A DNA stretch of 64,000 nucleotides from DASRJG01 sp964647625 (GTDB taxonomy: Bacteria; Acidobacteriota; Polarisedimenticolia; Polarisedimenticolales; DASRJG01), in NCBI GenBank assembly GCA_964647625.1, contig CAZYHZ010000010.1, positions 26,198 to 90,197 on the forward strand, in the 5' to 3' direction. The position numbers and the translations under genes are program-made. A model generated the notes under the pieces. It did not search any database, was not told the origin of the DNA, and saw only the letters and a program-made list of their open reading frames with translations. How positions within the stretch are numbered: the stretch's first letter is position 1; each line of letters begins with the position of its first letter. Positions 51,002 to 61,111 of this stretch are shown one piece after another.

Positions 51002-51642
51002 CACCCGCCCAACGCGATGATGATCGCGACGAGGACCGCCCCCAGGAGAAGCATGCCGGCGCCGAAACGCCACGCCGAGGCACCGGTCAGCCTGCCGAGC
51101 CGCCATCCGAGAGCGAACAGCATGACGAGCGCGATCCCGTTCGAGAACCGCAGCGCCCGCACGACGTCGGTCATGAACGCGAACGGGACGACGACCGGAA
51201 ACGTCGAGAAGAAAACGAACAGGAATACCGCGAGAGCGCCGAGCGCATCCCGCCCCGTCACCCCGGGCCGGCGATCGGCGGGGGCCGCTTCCGTCAATCG
51301 TTGCCGGATCCGCTCCAGCTCGCCGGCCGAGAGGACCTCGGCGATCTGGACGGGCAGCGTCCCGGAAATCAAGCGATGGGCCTCGTCCCGGTCGCTCACG
51401 GCCTGAAGCCGTCTTCGAAGCACGATGCCACGGCCCCGGTGGGCGACGGACCCCATCACGTACATCACCGCGTCGACGAGCCCCCAGGCCGCGTTGCAGC
51501 CGAGCGCGCCGATCAGCATCGTGCGAACGTCCTCGCGGCCGGCCTCGATGGCGTTCAGCGTCCCGGTGAACGTCAGGACCATGATCAGGCCGAACAGGAC
51601 TTCGGAGATGCGCTCGATCGGCTCCAGGATTCCGCCGGTCAT
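51001..51642 (-). CDS. VIT-like polytopic membrane protein
   Basis: A 213-residue membrane protein. Helices near ISEVLFGLIMVLTFTGTLNAIE, TMLIGALGCNAAWGLVDAVMYV, ALGAVLF-like LGALAVFLFVFFSTFPVVVPF, GIALVMLFALGWRLGRL and GAGMLLLGAVLVAIIIAL. The EVLFGLIMVLT and GCNAAWGLVDAVMY blocks recall the VIT1/CCC1-like group of transporters, though the usual metal-binding Glu set is not clear. ATG 51642 is used; GTG 51645 is adjacent. It sits 13 nt after the outer-membrane factor gene. Confidence 0.65.
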   Translation of the reverse strand: MTGGILEPIERISEVLFGLIMVLTFTGTLNAIEAGREDVRTMLIGALGCNAAWGLVDAVMYVMGSVAHRGRGIVLRRRLQAVSDRDEAHRLISGTLPVQIAEVLSAGELERIRQRLTEAAPADRRPGVTGRDALGALAVFLFVFFSTFPVVVPFAFMTDVVRALRFSNGIALVMLFALGWRLGRLTGASAWRFGAGMLLLGAVLVAIIIALGG

Positions 51643-51655
51643 CACGGACGGCGCC

Positions 51656-53068
51656 TCAATGGCTTGCGGCGGCAGCCTCTTCGGTTTGCCAGCCTCCGCC
51701 GAGCGCTCCGTAGACCTCGACGACCGCCTTCAGCTCGTCGCGCTCGACGCGCGCGAGCCTCTGCTCGGCCGGGAAGAGCTGCTGCATCGCGTCGAGCACT
51801 TCGAAATACGACGACAGGCCGGATTCGTAGCGCAGGTTCGCGAGGCGGACGGCCTCCCGATACGCATCGACGCTGCGCGTCGACTCGTGGCGGATCTCGA
51901 CCAGCTTCTGCCGGCTGACGAGGGCGGTGGATACGTCGGCGAGCCCGGCGGTGACCGCACGCTCGAACAGCACCTTGGCTTGCGTGAACTGCGCGACGGC
52001 GACTTCTTTCTCGCGCTTCAGGCGTCCGCCCTGGAAGATGGGGCCCAGGAGTCCGGCCGACACCGACCAGGTCTTTCCCGTGCCGAAGATCTCGGAGAGG
52101 TCGTCCGACACTCCGCCGAGAAGCCCGGTCAGGCTGATCTGCGGGAAGAAATTCGCGACGGCCACGCCGATGCCGGCGTTCGCCGCATGAAGGAGCTGCT
52201 CGGCTTCCCGGATGTCCGGCCGCCTCTCGAGGAGCGCCGAGGGAAGGCCCGCCGGGACTTCCGGCGAGGCGCTCTGCTCCGCGAGCGGCCGGCCGCGCGG
52301 AACGTGCTGAGGCGCGCGGCCGAGCAGCAGGTTGATCTCGTTCTCCTTGGCGACGATCTGGCGCTCGATGTCGGGAATCTGGGCGCGCGTGTCGGCCAGC
52401 GCGGCTTCGGCGCGGGACGTCTCGAGCGCCGACGCGGCGCCGCCTTCGAGCCGCCGCTTGAAGAGGTCGTAGGTGTCCTGGAACGATTGCGCGGTCCGCT
52501 GCGCGATGACGAGCTCTTCGTCGAGCTCGAGCAGCTCGAAGTACGTGTCCGCGACGGAGGTGACGAGAGACAGATACACGCCGCGCTTGGCTTCCTCGGT
52601 CGCGAGGTACGAGGCCAGGGCGCTTTCGTTCAGGCGCCGGATGCGGCCCCACAGGTCGATCTCCCACGCGAGATTGACGTTGGCGGCGTACTCGTTGCCC
52701 ACCTGTCCGTTCGACTGGGGGCTGACGAATTCGGACGGACGGCCGTGCGCGTAGGAGGCCTGGTAGTCGATCTGGGGCCAATAGGCGGAGCGCGTGACGC
52801 CGTAGCGCGCCTGGGCTTCCTGGACGCGTGCGATCGCGAGCCGCGCGTCGAACCCGTTCGCCAGCGCTTCGTCCACGAGCGACTTCAAGACCGGGTCGTC
52901 GAAGACCTGCCACCACGGCGCGTCGGTCAGCGCGCGCGCCTCGGCCGCCCCGGGCTGCGCGTAGAAGGCGTCGGGCGTCTTCACGTCGGGGCGCTTGTAG
53001 TTCGGGCCCACGGCGCACGCCGCGGCGACGCCTCCGGCCAGAAGCGCGAGCGCCGACCGCCGGATCAT
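51656..53068 (-). CDS. Outer-membrane efflux lipoprotein (TolC/NodT family)
   Basis: A 470-residue outer-membrane factor with lipobox (GGVAAACAVGPNYKRP), so lipid-anchored. Family blocks: DAPWWQVFDDPVLKSLVDEALANGFD, WEIDLWGRIRRLNESA, RAEAALADTRAQIPDIERQI, ERRPDIREAEQLLHAANAGIGVAVANFFPQI and YRESGLS-like NLRYESGLSSYFEVLDA. It forms the trimeric exit duct of the RND exporter encoded just upstream; its ATG overlaps the pump stop (ATGA). Confidence 0.92.
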   Translation of the reverse strand: MIRRSALALLAGGVAAACAVGPNYKRPDVKTPDAFYAQPGAAEARALTDAPWWQVFDDPVLKSLVDEALANGFDARLAIARVQEAQARYGVTRSAYWPQIDYQASYAHGRPSEFVSPQSNGQVGNEYAANVNLAWEIDLWGRIRRLNESALASYLATEEAKRGVYLSLVTSVADTYFELLELDEELVIAQRTAQSFQDTYDLFKRRLEGGAASALETSRAEAALADTRAQIPDIERQIVAKENEINLLLGRAPQHVPRGRPLAEQSASPEVPAGLPSALLERRPDIREAEQLLHAANAGIGVAVANFFPQISLTGLLGGVSDDLSEIFGTGKTWSVSAGLLGPIFQGGRLKREKEVAVAQFTQAKVLFERAVTAGLADVSTALVSRQKLVEIRHESTRSVDAYREAVRLANLRYESGLSSYFEVLDAMQQLFPAEQRLARVERDELKAVVEVYGALGGGWQTEEAAAASH

Positions 53069-56000
53069 GCGTGCTCCCCGGTCGGCTTCGAACCCGAAGC
53101 GGCCGCATGCTTCTTCTCGGCGCCGGAGAGCCGCTCGACGACGACGTAGAGCGCCGGGATGAGGAAGATCGCGAGGCCCGTGGCCGCCGTCATGCCCGCG
53201 ATGACCGCGGTGCCGAGGATCCGCCGGGAGAACCCGCCCGCTCCCGACGCGATCGCGAGCGGAACGCAGCCGAGGATGAACGCGAACGAGGTCATCAGGA
53301 TCGGCCGCAGCCGGAGCTTGGCCCCGTCGAGCGCGGCCTCGACGATCGACATCCCCTGCTCGTGCTTCATCTTCGCGAACTCGACGATCAGGATCGCGTT
53401 CTTGGCGGCGAGCCCGATCAGCATGACGAGCCCGATCTGACCGTAGACGTCGAAGTCGTACTTCCGGAGGAGAAGTCCGCCGAACGCGCCGAAGACCGCG
53501 ACCGGCACGGACAGCAGGACGGAGAACGGCAGCGACCAGCTCTCGTAGAGCGCCGCGAGAATCAAGAACACGAAGACGATCGACAGCGCAAAGACCGCGG
53601 CCGAGCTTCCGGCGTGCTTTTCCTGATAGGACAGGTCGGCCCAGTCGTACCCGATCCCGGCGGGAAGCGTCTCGCGTGCGACCTGTTCGAGGGCATCCAT
53701 CGCCTGGCCCGAGCTGTAGCCCCCGGCCGGCGAGCCGGTGACCTGAACGGACCGGAAGAGGTTGAACCGGTTCGTGTATTCGGGGCCGGCGATCGGCCGG
53801 ACGTTCGTCAACGCCGACAGCGGGACCATCTTGCCGTCGTTGTTCCGCGCATAGAACGAGCCGATGTCGTCGGGATTCGTCCGTGCGTCGCCCTCGGCCT
53901 GGAGGTACACGCGCCATTGGCGCCCGAACCGGCTGAACTGGTTGACGAAGATCCCGCCCAGGTTCGCCTGGAGCGTCTGGAAGACGTCCTTGATCGGAAC
54001 GCCCTGCTTGAGCGCCTTGTCGCGATCGACGTCGGCATAAACCTGCGGCACGCCGGCGCGGAACACGGTGGCGAGCCGCGTCAGCTCCGGGCGCTGCCGG
54101 GCGGCGGCCATGAACTTTTGCACGGCGCCGTCGAGCGAGGCGATCGTCCCGCTGCCTTTATCTTGTATGAAAAGTGAGAACCCACCTGAAGAACCCAGCC
54201 CCGCGATCTCGGGAGGCGGGAACGCGAAGGCGATCGCTTCGGGGATCTCCTGTTGCAGCTTGCGATTCATCGCGGGGATCATCCCGTAGACGGTCTCGGA
54301 GAATTCCTTTCGCTCGTCCCACGGCTTGAGCGACACGAAGAAGAACGCGGTGTAGCTCGCCGAAGCGTTCGTCAGCATGCTGTATCCGCCGATGCCGTTG
54401 TAGTGCTCGACCCCGGGCGTCCGGGCCAGGATGCCCTCGATCTTCTTGCACACCGCGGTCGTCCGCTCGAGCGAGGCCGCGTCGGGAAGCTGCACGTTCA
54501 GGAAGAAGTAGCCGTTGTCTTCCATCGGCAGGAAGCTCTTCGCGATCGACTTGCCGAACCAGCCCGAGAACATCGTGAAGCCGAGAAGGATCAGAAGCGA
54601 GATCGCGACGCGCCGGATCAGGAGGCTGCAGGTGTTGACGTAGCCGTTCGTGACCCGGTTGAACCAGCGATTGAACGCGCCGAAGAACTTGCCCAGCGGG
54701 CCCTTCGATTCCTTGCGCGGCCGGAGCATCAGAGCCGACAGCGCCGGGGACAGCGTGAGCGCGTTCAAGGCCGAGATCAGGACCGAGATGGCGATCGTCA
54801 CCGCGAACTGCTTGTTGAGGCGGCCCTGGATCCCGGCCGTGAAGGCCATCGGGATGAACACCGACGACAGGATCAGCGCGATGCCGATGACCGGGCCGGA
54901 GACCTCGTCCATCGCTTTGTAGGTCGCTTCCTTCGGCGACAGGCCGTGCTCGATGTGGTGCTCCACCGCCTCGACGACGACGATGGCGTCGTCGACGACC
55001 AGTCCGATCGCCAGGACCAGCCCGAGGAGCGAGAGCGTGTTGATCGAGAACCCGAGCATCGGGAACACGGCGAACGTCGCGACGAGCGAGACGATGACCG
55101 CAATCATCGGGATCAACGTCGCGCGCCAGTTCTGAAGGAAGATGAACACGACCACGAGCACGAGGACCATCGCTTCGAAGAGCGTGTGCAGGATGTCGTT
55201 GATCCCTTCCGTGACCGGAAGCGTCGTGTCGAGCGAGATGGCATAGTCGAGACCCGACGGGAAGCTCTCCTTGAGCTGCGCGATCGTCGCCTTCACGCCG
55301 TTGGCGACGGCGAGCGCGTTGGTTCCCGGGGCCTGGTAGACCGCGACGATGCCGGCCTTCTTCCCGTCGAGGCCGCCGAACTGGTTGTAGTTCAGGGCCC
55401 CCAGCTCGATGCGCGCGACATCGCCCAGGCGCACCACAGAGCCGTCGGGGTTGAGCCGGACGACGATCTTCTCGAACTCCTCGGCGTCGACGAGCCGCCC
55501 CTGCGCGCGGACGGTGTACGTGAACGTCTGCCCCGGGGGGACCGGCGCCGCGCCGATCTTCCCCGACGGGTTCACGGTGCTTTGGGACTGGACCGCCTGC
55601 ATCAGATCGGGAACGGTCAAGCCGAGCTTGGCGAGCCGGTCCGGCCGGACCCAGATGCGCATCGCGTAGTCGGCGGAGCCGAAGATCACGATGTCCCCGA
55701 CACCCCGGACGCGGTACAGCGCGTCCTTGACGTTGATCGTCGCGTAGTTGCCGAGGAACAGGCTGTCGTAGGCGTCGTTCGGCGAGTACAGCGAGATCAG
55801 AAGGAGAGGAAGCCCCATCTTCTTCTTGACCGTCACGCCGTAGGAATTGACGTCGTTCGGCAGGTTGGGCGCCGCCTGCGACACGCGATTTTGCGTGTTG
55901 ACTTGGTCCATGTCGACGATCGTGTCGATGTCGAAGGTCACCTGCAGCGTCAGGGTGCCGTCGTTCGAGTTGATCGACTTCATGTAGAGCATGTTGTCGA

Positions 56001-56214
56001 CGCCGGAGATCTGCTGCTCGAGCGGCGCCGCCACGGATTGCTCGATCGTCAGCGCGTCCGCCCCGATGTAGCTCGTCGTGACCTCGATCAGAGGCGGCGT
56101 GATGTCGGGGAACTGGGCGACGGGAAGTCCGGTGATCGTGACCGCGCCCGCGATCACCATGATGATCGCGATGACGATCGACAGGACCGGTCGGTCGATG
56201 AAGATCCGGACCAC
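53065..56214 (-). CDS. RND multidrug efflux permease (AcrB-like, HAE1)
   Basis: A 1049-residue inner-membrane pump. N-terminal FIDRPVLSIVIAIIMVIAGAV, TM4 proton-relay pair in IGLVVDDAIVVVEAVEHH, ALNALTLSPALSALML, and C-terminal LIGLAAKNAILIVEFAKM with LRPILMTSFAFILGCVPLAIASGAG, as in AcrB. It exports drugs, bile-like or lipophilic compounds using the proton gradient. It is flanked by its adaptor (3 nt upstream) and outer-membrane factor (overlap), making a complete tripartite set, unlike the 11743-16670 operon. Confidence 0.95.
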   Translation of the reverse strand: MVRIFIDRPVLSIVIAIIMVIAGAVTITGLPVAQFPDITPPLIEVTTSYIGADALTIEQSVAAPLEQQISGVDNMLYMKSINSNDGTLTLQVTFDIDTIVDMDQVNTQNRVSQAAPNLPNDVNSYGVTVKKKMGLPLLLISLYSPNDAYDSLFLGNYATINVKDALYRVRGVGDIVIFGSADYAMRIWVRPDRLAKLGLTVPDLMQAVQSQSTVNPSGKIGAAPVPPGQTFTYTVRAQGRLVDAEEFEKIVVRLNPDGSVVRLGDVARIELGALNYNQFGGLDGKKAGIVAVYQAPGTNALAVANGVKATIAQLKESFPSGLDYAISLDTTLPVTEGINDILHTLFEAMVLVLVVVFIFLQNWRATLIPMIAVIVSLVATFAVFPMLGFSINTLSLLGLVLAIGLVVDDAIVVVEAVEHHIEHGLSPKEATYKAMDEVSGPVIGIALILSSVFIPMAFTAGIQGRLNKQFAVTIAISVLISALNALTLSPALSALMLRPRKESKGPLGKFFGAFNRWFNRVTNGYVNTCSLLIRRVAISLLILLGFTMFSGWFGKSIAKSFLPMEDNGYFFLNVQLPDAASLERTTAVCKKIEGILARTPGVEHYNGIGGYSMLTNASASYTAFFFVSLKPWDERKEFSETVYGMIPAMNRKLQQEIPEAIAFAFPPPEIAGLGSSGGFSLFIQDKGSGTIASLDGAVQKFMAAARQRPELTRLATVFRAGVPQVYADVDRDKALKQGVPIKDVFQTLQANLGGIFVNQFSRFGRQWRVYLQAEGDARTNPDDIGSFYARNNDGKMVPLSALTNVRPIAGPEYTNRFNLFRSVQVTGSPAGGYSSGQAMDALEQVARETLPAGIGYDWADLSYQEKHAGSSAAVFALSIVFVFLILAALYESWSLPFSVLLSVPVAVFGAFGGLLLRKYDFDVYGQIGLVMLIGLAAKNAILIVEFAKMKHEQGMSIVEAALDGAKLRLRPILMTSFAFILGCVPLAIASGAGGFSRRILGTAVIAGMTAATGLAIFLIPALYVVVERLSGAEKKHAAASGSKPTGEHA

Positions 56215-56217
56215 GCG

Positions 56218-57333
56218 TCAGCTCTGGGGCGCCGGCTTCGCGTTGACCTTCGAGCCCGGGCGCAGGAACTGGAGCCCCTCGATGACGACCTGCTCGCCCG
56301 CTTCGACCCCCTTGTCGACGACCCACATGTCCCCGATGCGCGGACCCATCGTCACGGGGCGCAGGTCGGCGGTGCCGTCCGGCTTGATCACGCCGACGAG
56401 GTAGCTGCCTTGCAGCTCGCTGACGGCCTTTTGCGGCACGAGGAGCGCACCCTTTCTTTCGTCGACGACTCCGCGCACGCGCGCGTACTGGCCGGGCCGG
56501 AGCAGATTTCCGGGATTGGCGAACTGCCCCTTGACCATCAGCGTCCCGGTCTTGATGTCGACCTGGCGGTCGGCGGTCAGGACGCGTCCTTTCTGGCCGA
56601 ACACCGTCCCGTCCGACAGCACCAGCTCGAGCCCGGTGCCCGCCGACTGCGGCGTGCCCCCGGTTGCGGCGGTGTTGATCGCCTGCGCGAACTTCAAGTA
56701 TTCGCTCTCGCTGATGTTGAAGACCGCCAGGATGGGATCGACGACGGAGATCGTCGCCAGGACGGTTTGCGGGCTGACGAGATCGCCTTCCTGCGTCGTC
56801 GCGATTCCGGCGATGCCGTCGACCGGCGAGGTCACGCGGGTCCAGGCGAGGTTCAGCTTCGCGGCGTCGACCTGAGCGGTCGCGGAGGCGACGTTCGCGC
56901 GGTCGAAGTCGCGCGCGGAGGTCGCGTCGTCGAGCTCTTTCTGGCTGATCGCCTTCTGCGCGGCCAGCGGCGTGAAGCGCTCGACGTCCCGCTCGGCCTT
57001 CGCGAGCGCGGCCTTCGCCCGATCCATCGCGCCGGCCGCCTGGTCGAGCGCCGACTGGAACTGCCGCGGATCGATCTCGAACAGCAGGTCGCCCTTGTGG
57101 ACGTACGCACCTTCACGGTAGGCCCGCTTCAAGACGTAACCGTCGACCTTCGGCCGAATCTCGGCATTGACCGAGCCGTCGAGCGTTCCGATCCAGTCCT
57201 TGGTGATCGGAACGTCGCGCTGGCTGACGTTGACGACCAGCACGTCCGGAGCGACCGGCGGCGGGGCCTGCGGCTTACCTCCGCACGCCGCCAGGACCAA
57301 CGCCGCGGCGATCGCGGCGGATGCTCGGACCAT
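56218..57333 (-). CDS. RND periplasmic adaptor lipoprotein
   Basis: A 371-residue adaptor with lipobox (ALVLAACGG). Known blocks: VNAEIRPKVDGYVLKRAYREGAYVHKGDLLFEIDPRQF (lipoyl half), a coiled-coil hairpin (~100-150), LAWTRVTSPVDGIAGIATTQEGDLVSP, and MGPRIGDMWVVDKGVEAGEQVVIEGLQFLRPG near the end, all as in AcrA/MexA. GGGGAGG is 7 nt before ATG 57333; the frame also has ATG 57351. It opens the tripartite exporter genes and follows ppk2 by 14 nt. Confidence 0.92.
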   Translation of the reverse strand: MVRASAAIAAALVLAACGGKPQAPPPVAPDVLVVNVSQRDVPITKDWIGTLDGSVNAEIRPKVDGYVLKRAYREGAYVHKGDLLFEIDPRQFQSALDQAAGAMDRAKAALAKAERDVERFTPLAAQKAISQKELDDATSARDFDRANVASATAQVDAAKLNLAWTRVTSPVDGIAGIATTQEGDLVSPQTVLATISVVDPILAVFNISESEYLKFAQAINTAATGGTPQSAGTGLELVLSDGTVFGQKGRVLTADRQVDIKTGTLMVKGQFANPGNLLRPGQYARVRGVVDERKGALLVPQKAVSELQGSYLVGVIKPDGTADLRPVTMGPRIGDMWVVDKGVEAGEQVVIEGLQFLRPGSKVNAKPAPQS

Positions 57334-57347
57334 GACGAAGCCTCCCC

Positions 57348-58307
57348 TCATGCCCCGGCCTTCGCGGCTCTTGGCGTCGGCGGCTGCGCCGTCGATTTCG
57401 CCTTCTTCCCTTCCGCGAGCATGGCCCGCGCGGCCGCGAGGTCTTTCTTCTTGTTCTCGTCGACCACGGGATACTCGAGGTCCAGGGAGTGGAGCGCCTC
57501 GATGACGGCCGCCGCGACGACGACCCGCGTGAACCACTTGTTGTCCGCCGGGACGACGTACCACGGCGCTTCCGGCGTCGAGGTCTCGCGGATCATGTCC
57601 TCGTAGGCGTCCATGTACTCGTTCCAGTAGCCGCGCTCCTTCGCGTCGTTCGACGAGAACTTCCAGTTCTTGTCCGGGTTGTCGAGTCGCTCCATGAAGC
57701 GCCGCTTCTGCTCGTCCTTCGAGACGTGCAGGAAGAACTTTCGGATGAGCACGCCGTTCCGGTGCAGGTAGCGCTCGAAGTTCCGGATGTCCTCGAACCG
57801 GTCCTTCCAGATGCGCTTGCCGACCAGCTTCGGCGGGATCCGCTGTCCGGCGAGGATATTGGGATGGACGCGGACGACGAGCGTCTCTTCGTAGTACGAC
57901 CTGTTGAAGATCCCGATTCGCCCGCGCTCGGGCATCGACTTCATGCAGCGCCAGAGGAAATCGTGATCGAGGTCTTCCGACGACGGCGACTTGAACGAGA
58001 AGACCTGACACCCCTGCGGGTTGATCCCCGACATGACGTGCTTGATGGCGCCGTCTTTCCCGGCGGCGTCCATCGCCTGGAAGATCAGGAGCACCGCCCA
58101 ACGGTCGTCCGCGTAGAGCCGATCCTGGAGCGCCGCGAGCGCCTCGATGCCGGTGGACAGGGCCTCCTTCGCGCGGGGCTTGTCCGCGGACTTCAGCTCG
58201 CCCGTGTCCCAGGGCTTGATGTCCTTGAGCCGGAACCGGCGCGCGTCGTCGACGCGATAAGGACTCACGAGCTTTTTCGAAGCCTTGATGATCCGTTTGT
58301 GATTCAT
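57348..58307 (-). CDS. ppk2: Polyphosphate kinase 2 (PPK2)
   Basis: A 319-residue PPK2. The Walker A-like loop DAAGKDGAIKHV and lid-type motif FNRSYYEETLVVRVHP are intact, along with KSPSSEDLDHDFLWRCMK and WYVVPADNKWFTRVVVA. It moves phosphate between polyphosphate and nucleotides (ADP or GDP, or AMP in some classes); the exact class is not decided here. ATG 58307 gives the family N-terminus (KRIIKASKKLVSPYRVDDA). It is 14 nt upstream of the adaptor gene, so polyphosphate metabolism is tied to the exporter operon. Confidence 0.93.
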   Translation of the reverse strand: MNHKRIIKASKKLVSPYRVDDARRFRLKDIKPWDTGELKSADKPRAKEALSTGIEALAALQDRLYADDRWAVLLIFQAMDAAGKDGAIKHVMSGINPQGCQVFSFKSPSSEDLDHDFLWRCMKSMPERGRIGIFNRSYYEETLVVRVHPNILAGQRIPPKLVGKRIWKDRFEDIRNFERYLHRNGVLIRKFFLHVSKDEQKRRFMERLDNPDKNWKFSSNDAKERGYWNEYMDAYEDMIRETSTPEAPWYVVPADNKWFTRVVVAAAVIEALHSLDLEYPVVDENKKKDLAAARAMLAEGKKAKSTAQPPTPRAAKAGA

Positions 58308-58546
58308 TCTCTGCACCCCGAGCCCGACGAAATCGGACCGGCCATCGTATGCGCTCGGCCGGGGGTTCACCCCCTCGTAGTTTTTCTAGTGTCCCGTAGC
58401 GGAAGTCCCGTCAACACCGAGGCCGTCGAGGCGCCCGGCCTGCGAGGCGCGACGAGAGAGAATACCGGGAGTATTTGACCGAGGAGGAACGAAGCAGGCC
58501 GGGATGCATCGGCGGCCGAATGGGACGTGACTTCCGGTACGGGGCG

Positions 58547-61042
58547 CTAGGCGTGGCCCGGGCGAGTGGGATTCGGCGAGGACGATCCGATCGGATCGGC
58601 GGGGGCGGGGACGATCGAGCGCACGTGGAGATCGCGCTGCGGGAACGGAATCTGGATTCCGGCCTCCCGGAACGCCGCGAGGACCCGGGTCCGGACGTCG
58701 CTTCCGACCCGGACCCAGGCGTCGTATTCCGGCGTCCAGAACCGCAGCTCGAAGTCGAGGCTGCTCTCGCCGAACCGCATGAAGAGCGCGGCCGGCTCGG
58801 GGGCCTGGAGGACCTCCGTGTGCTCGCGCGCGACACGGCCGAGGATCGCCAGCACCTCCCGCGGGTCGGACCCGTAGCTGACGCCCACCGCGATGTCGAC
58901 GCGCCGGATCCTGTCGGACAGCGTCCAGTTGACGACGTCGGCGGCGATCAGGGTCGCGTTCGGTACGATGACCTCCGCGCCGTCGAACGTGGCCAGCGTG
59001 CTCGAGCGGATGCCGATCCGCTGCACGCGCCCCTGCATCGTCCCGACCTGGAGCACGTCGCCGACCTGGATCGGCCGCTCGTAGAGGAGGATCAGCCCCG
59101 AGACGAAGTTGTTGACGACGTTTTGAAGCCCGAAGCCGATGCCGACGCCGAAGGCACCCGCCAGGAACGTGAACTGGGTCATCTCGAGGCCCGCGGCGAG
59201 AAACGCCATCACGGCCCCCGCGACGATGACGAGATACCCCACCGTCGTCGAGATGGCCGCAGGCACGCCGCGCGGGAGCGACAAGCGGGGAAGGATCGAC
59301 TCGTCGAGCACGAATCGCAGCATCCGCGAGACCACGACCCCAAGGGTCAGAGCGATCGCGAACGCGATGAGCGAGCCCAGGCCGACCTGGACGTGGCCCA
59401 GCTTCCACGTCTTCGTCATCAGGGCGGTGACGAAGTCGCCGGATTGCTCGATCACCCTCATGATCCAGAGGAGGAAGACGATCCACGTGCCGAGCGCGAG
59501 CACGCGGATCGTCGTGCGCCCGCGGCGCGTCATCATCTCGACGTGGCCCGCCACCAGGCGAACGCCGTGAACGCTGAGGAACGCGATCGACAGAACGTAG
59601 AGGCTCTCCAGGATCCTCGCGAGGATGTAGAGCATCGCGCCGACGAACGTCCCCTTGACCGCGACGAGGGTCATTTGCTCGGAGAGCGAGACGTTGCCGA
59701 CGAGGTTTGCGACGATCGCGATCGTGAGAAACGCGATGGCGATCCGCACGACGCCGCGGGCGAGCCGGCCTTCGAGCGGCCCCACGATCTTGACGTTACG
59801 GCACGCCCGGAGCGCCCACACCCAGCCGGCGACGCCGAACACGCCGATCGCGAGCAGGATGAGCCGTGACAAAAGCGAGTGCGGCAGGACGAAATCGTGA
59901 ATACGGTCGAGGAGGAACAGCGCCCCGAGCCCGAAGGCGGGCCTCCGCACCACCGGAGGGTCGATCTTCGAGGCGAACCGGAAGTAAGGGATGAGGAGGA
60001 ACGACAGCGCGGCATCCTGCATCGGCGCGGCGGTCGGCGGCCAGATCCAGGCCGTCGCGAACAAGGCGAGGACGGCCGCGTCGGAGGCCGGGTGATCGAA
60101 GACTTGCGCGGCTTCCCGGACGGCCGGGCTCATGCTCGCGTCGTTCCCGAGGCGGCGGCCGAGGAAGTACCCGGCCGCCGTCAGAATTGCGAAGAGCGCG
60201 ATCTGAAAGACGAAGCGCCCCGGGCGAGCCTGGATGAGGTGAACGACATCCGAGACGGTCGTCCGCCACGATTCGACGGCCTGCACGCCCAGCGACAGCT
60301 CGGAGGGCGCCGAGGCAACGGCCGACCACAAGGGCTGCCCCTCGATCGCGAAGAGGCGTTCCCGGGATTGTGCCGACAGGCGCGCCTGGCGGTCCAAAGC
60401 GTCCTGCACGCGTCCGCGCGCGGCCGAGACGTCGTCTTGCTCGAGCAGCAGCGCCACCATCCGGGTCCGCAGCTCCGTCTCGAGGCTTTCGGCCTTCAGG
60501 AGTACGGTGTCGATCTTCTCGACGAGCCCCGCGGGAAGGCCCTGCCCTTGCTCGGCCGAGACCGTCGCCTGCCAGGAGCCGCGGATGCGATCGATCTCGC
60601 CACGCGCATCGTCGAGCGTCGTCGCGTCGTCCTCGAGCCGCTCTTCCCACAGCGCGAGCCGGGAATCGATCTCGAGCCAGTCGACGTGCATGATGTCGAG
60701 CTGCCGGAACGAAACCTCGTCGGGACCGCGGCTCGCCAGACGCTCTTCCATTGCGGCGATCTTCGCAGCCGTCTCGGGGAACGACCGCGCGATCTCGGCC
60801 GCGCGCGCGGAGGGCTTGATGGTCCTCTCGAGCGCGCGGAGCCGGGCCAGGTTGGCCTCGAGCGTGCGCGCGAGGCTCGGAAACGCGACGGCCGAGGGCT
60901 CCGCCGAGGGCGAAGGCGTTGCTTGCGGCTCGGCCGGCGCCACGGCGGGAGGGCGGATCAACGGCACGGCCGCGGCCGTTCCGCCCAACGAGAACAAGAG
61001 CGGAAACGCGAATACCGCCCATCGGGGATCCGTCCCGATCAT
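58547..61042 (-). CDS. Large MscS-family mechanosensitive channel
   Basis: An 831-residue channel. A signal-like start (FAFPLLFSLGGTAAAV) is followed by a long helical periplasmic-type region (~30-240, e.g. LEANLARLRALERTIKPSARAAEIA), several membrane helices (~250-560), then the MscS core: GVGIGFGLQNVVNNFVSGLILLYERPIQVGDVLQVG and IRSSTLATFDGAEVIVPNATLIAADVVNWTLSD, ending in the cytosolic vestibule. It relieves osmotic downshock. The gap 58308-58546 upstream of ppk2's start, and between it and this gene's stop, contains no gene. Confidence 0.9.
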   Translation of the reverse strand: MIGTDPRWAVFAFPLLFSLGGTAAAVPLIRPPAVAPAEPQATPSPSAEPSAVAFPSLARTLEANLARLRALERTIKPSARAAEIARSFPETAAKIAAMEERLASRGPDEVSFRQLDIMHVDWLEIDSRLALWEERLEDDATTLDDARGEIDRIRGSWQATVSAEQGQGLPAGLVEKIDTVLLKAESLETELRTRMVALLLEQDDVSAARGRVQDALDRQARLSAQSRERLFAIEGQPLWSAVASAPSELSLGVQAVESWRTTVSDVVHLIQARPGRFVFQIALFAILTAAGYFLGRRLGNDASMSPAVREAAQVFDHPASDAAVLALFATAWIWPPTAAPMQDAALSFLLIPYFRFASKIDPPVVRRPAFGLGALFLLDRIHDFVLPHSLLSRLILLAIGVFGVAGWVWALRACRNVKIVGPLEGRLARGVVRIAIAFLTIAIVANLVGNVSLSEQMTLVAVKGTFVGAMLYILARILESLYVLSIAFLSVHGVRLVAGHVEMMTRRGRTTIRVLALGTWIVFLLWIMRVIEQSGDFVTALMTKTWKLGHVQVGLGSLIAFAIALTLGVVVSRMLRFVLDESILPRLSLPRGVPAAISTTVGYLVIVAGAVMAFLAAGLEMTQFTFLAGAFGVGIGFGLQNVVNNFVSGLILLYERPIQVGDVLQVGTMQGRVQRIGIRSSTLATFDGAEVIVPNATLIAADVVNWTLSDRIRRVDIAVGVSYGSDPREVLAILGRVAREHTEVLQAPEPAALFMRFGESSLDFELRFWTPEYDAWVRVGSDVRTRVLAAFREAGIQIPFPQRDLHVRSIVPAPADPIGSSSPNPTRPGHA

Positions 61043-61111
61043 GGCCGGATCATAGTTGATTTCGAATTGTGCCGGGCCGGATAATCCCGTTCATTCAGGA
61101 GGCCGCACACC

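Noticed and set aside
53070..53917. Upstream extension of the outer-membrane factor frame
   Set aside because: It lies inside the RND pump gene in another frame and has no homology; the lipobox start at 53068 is clear.
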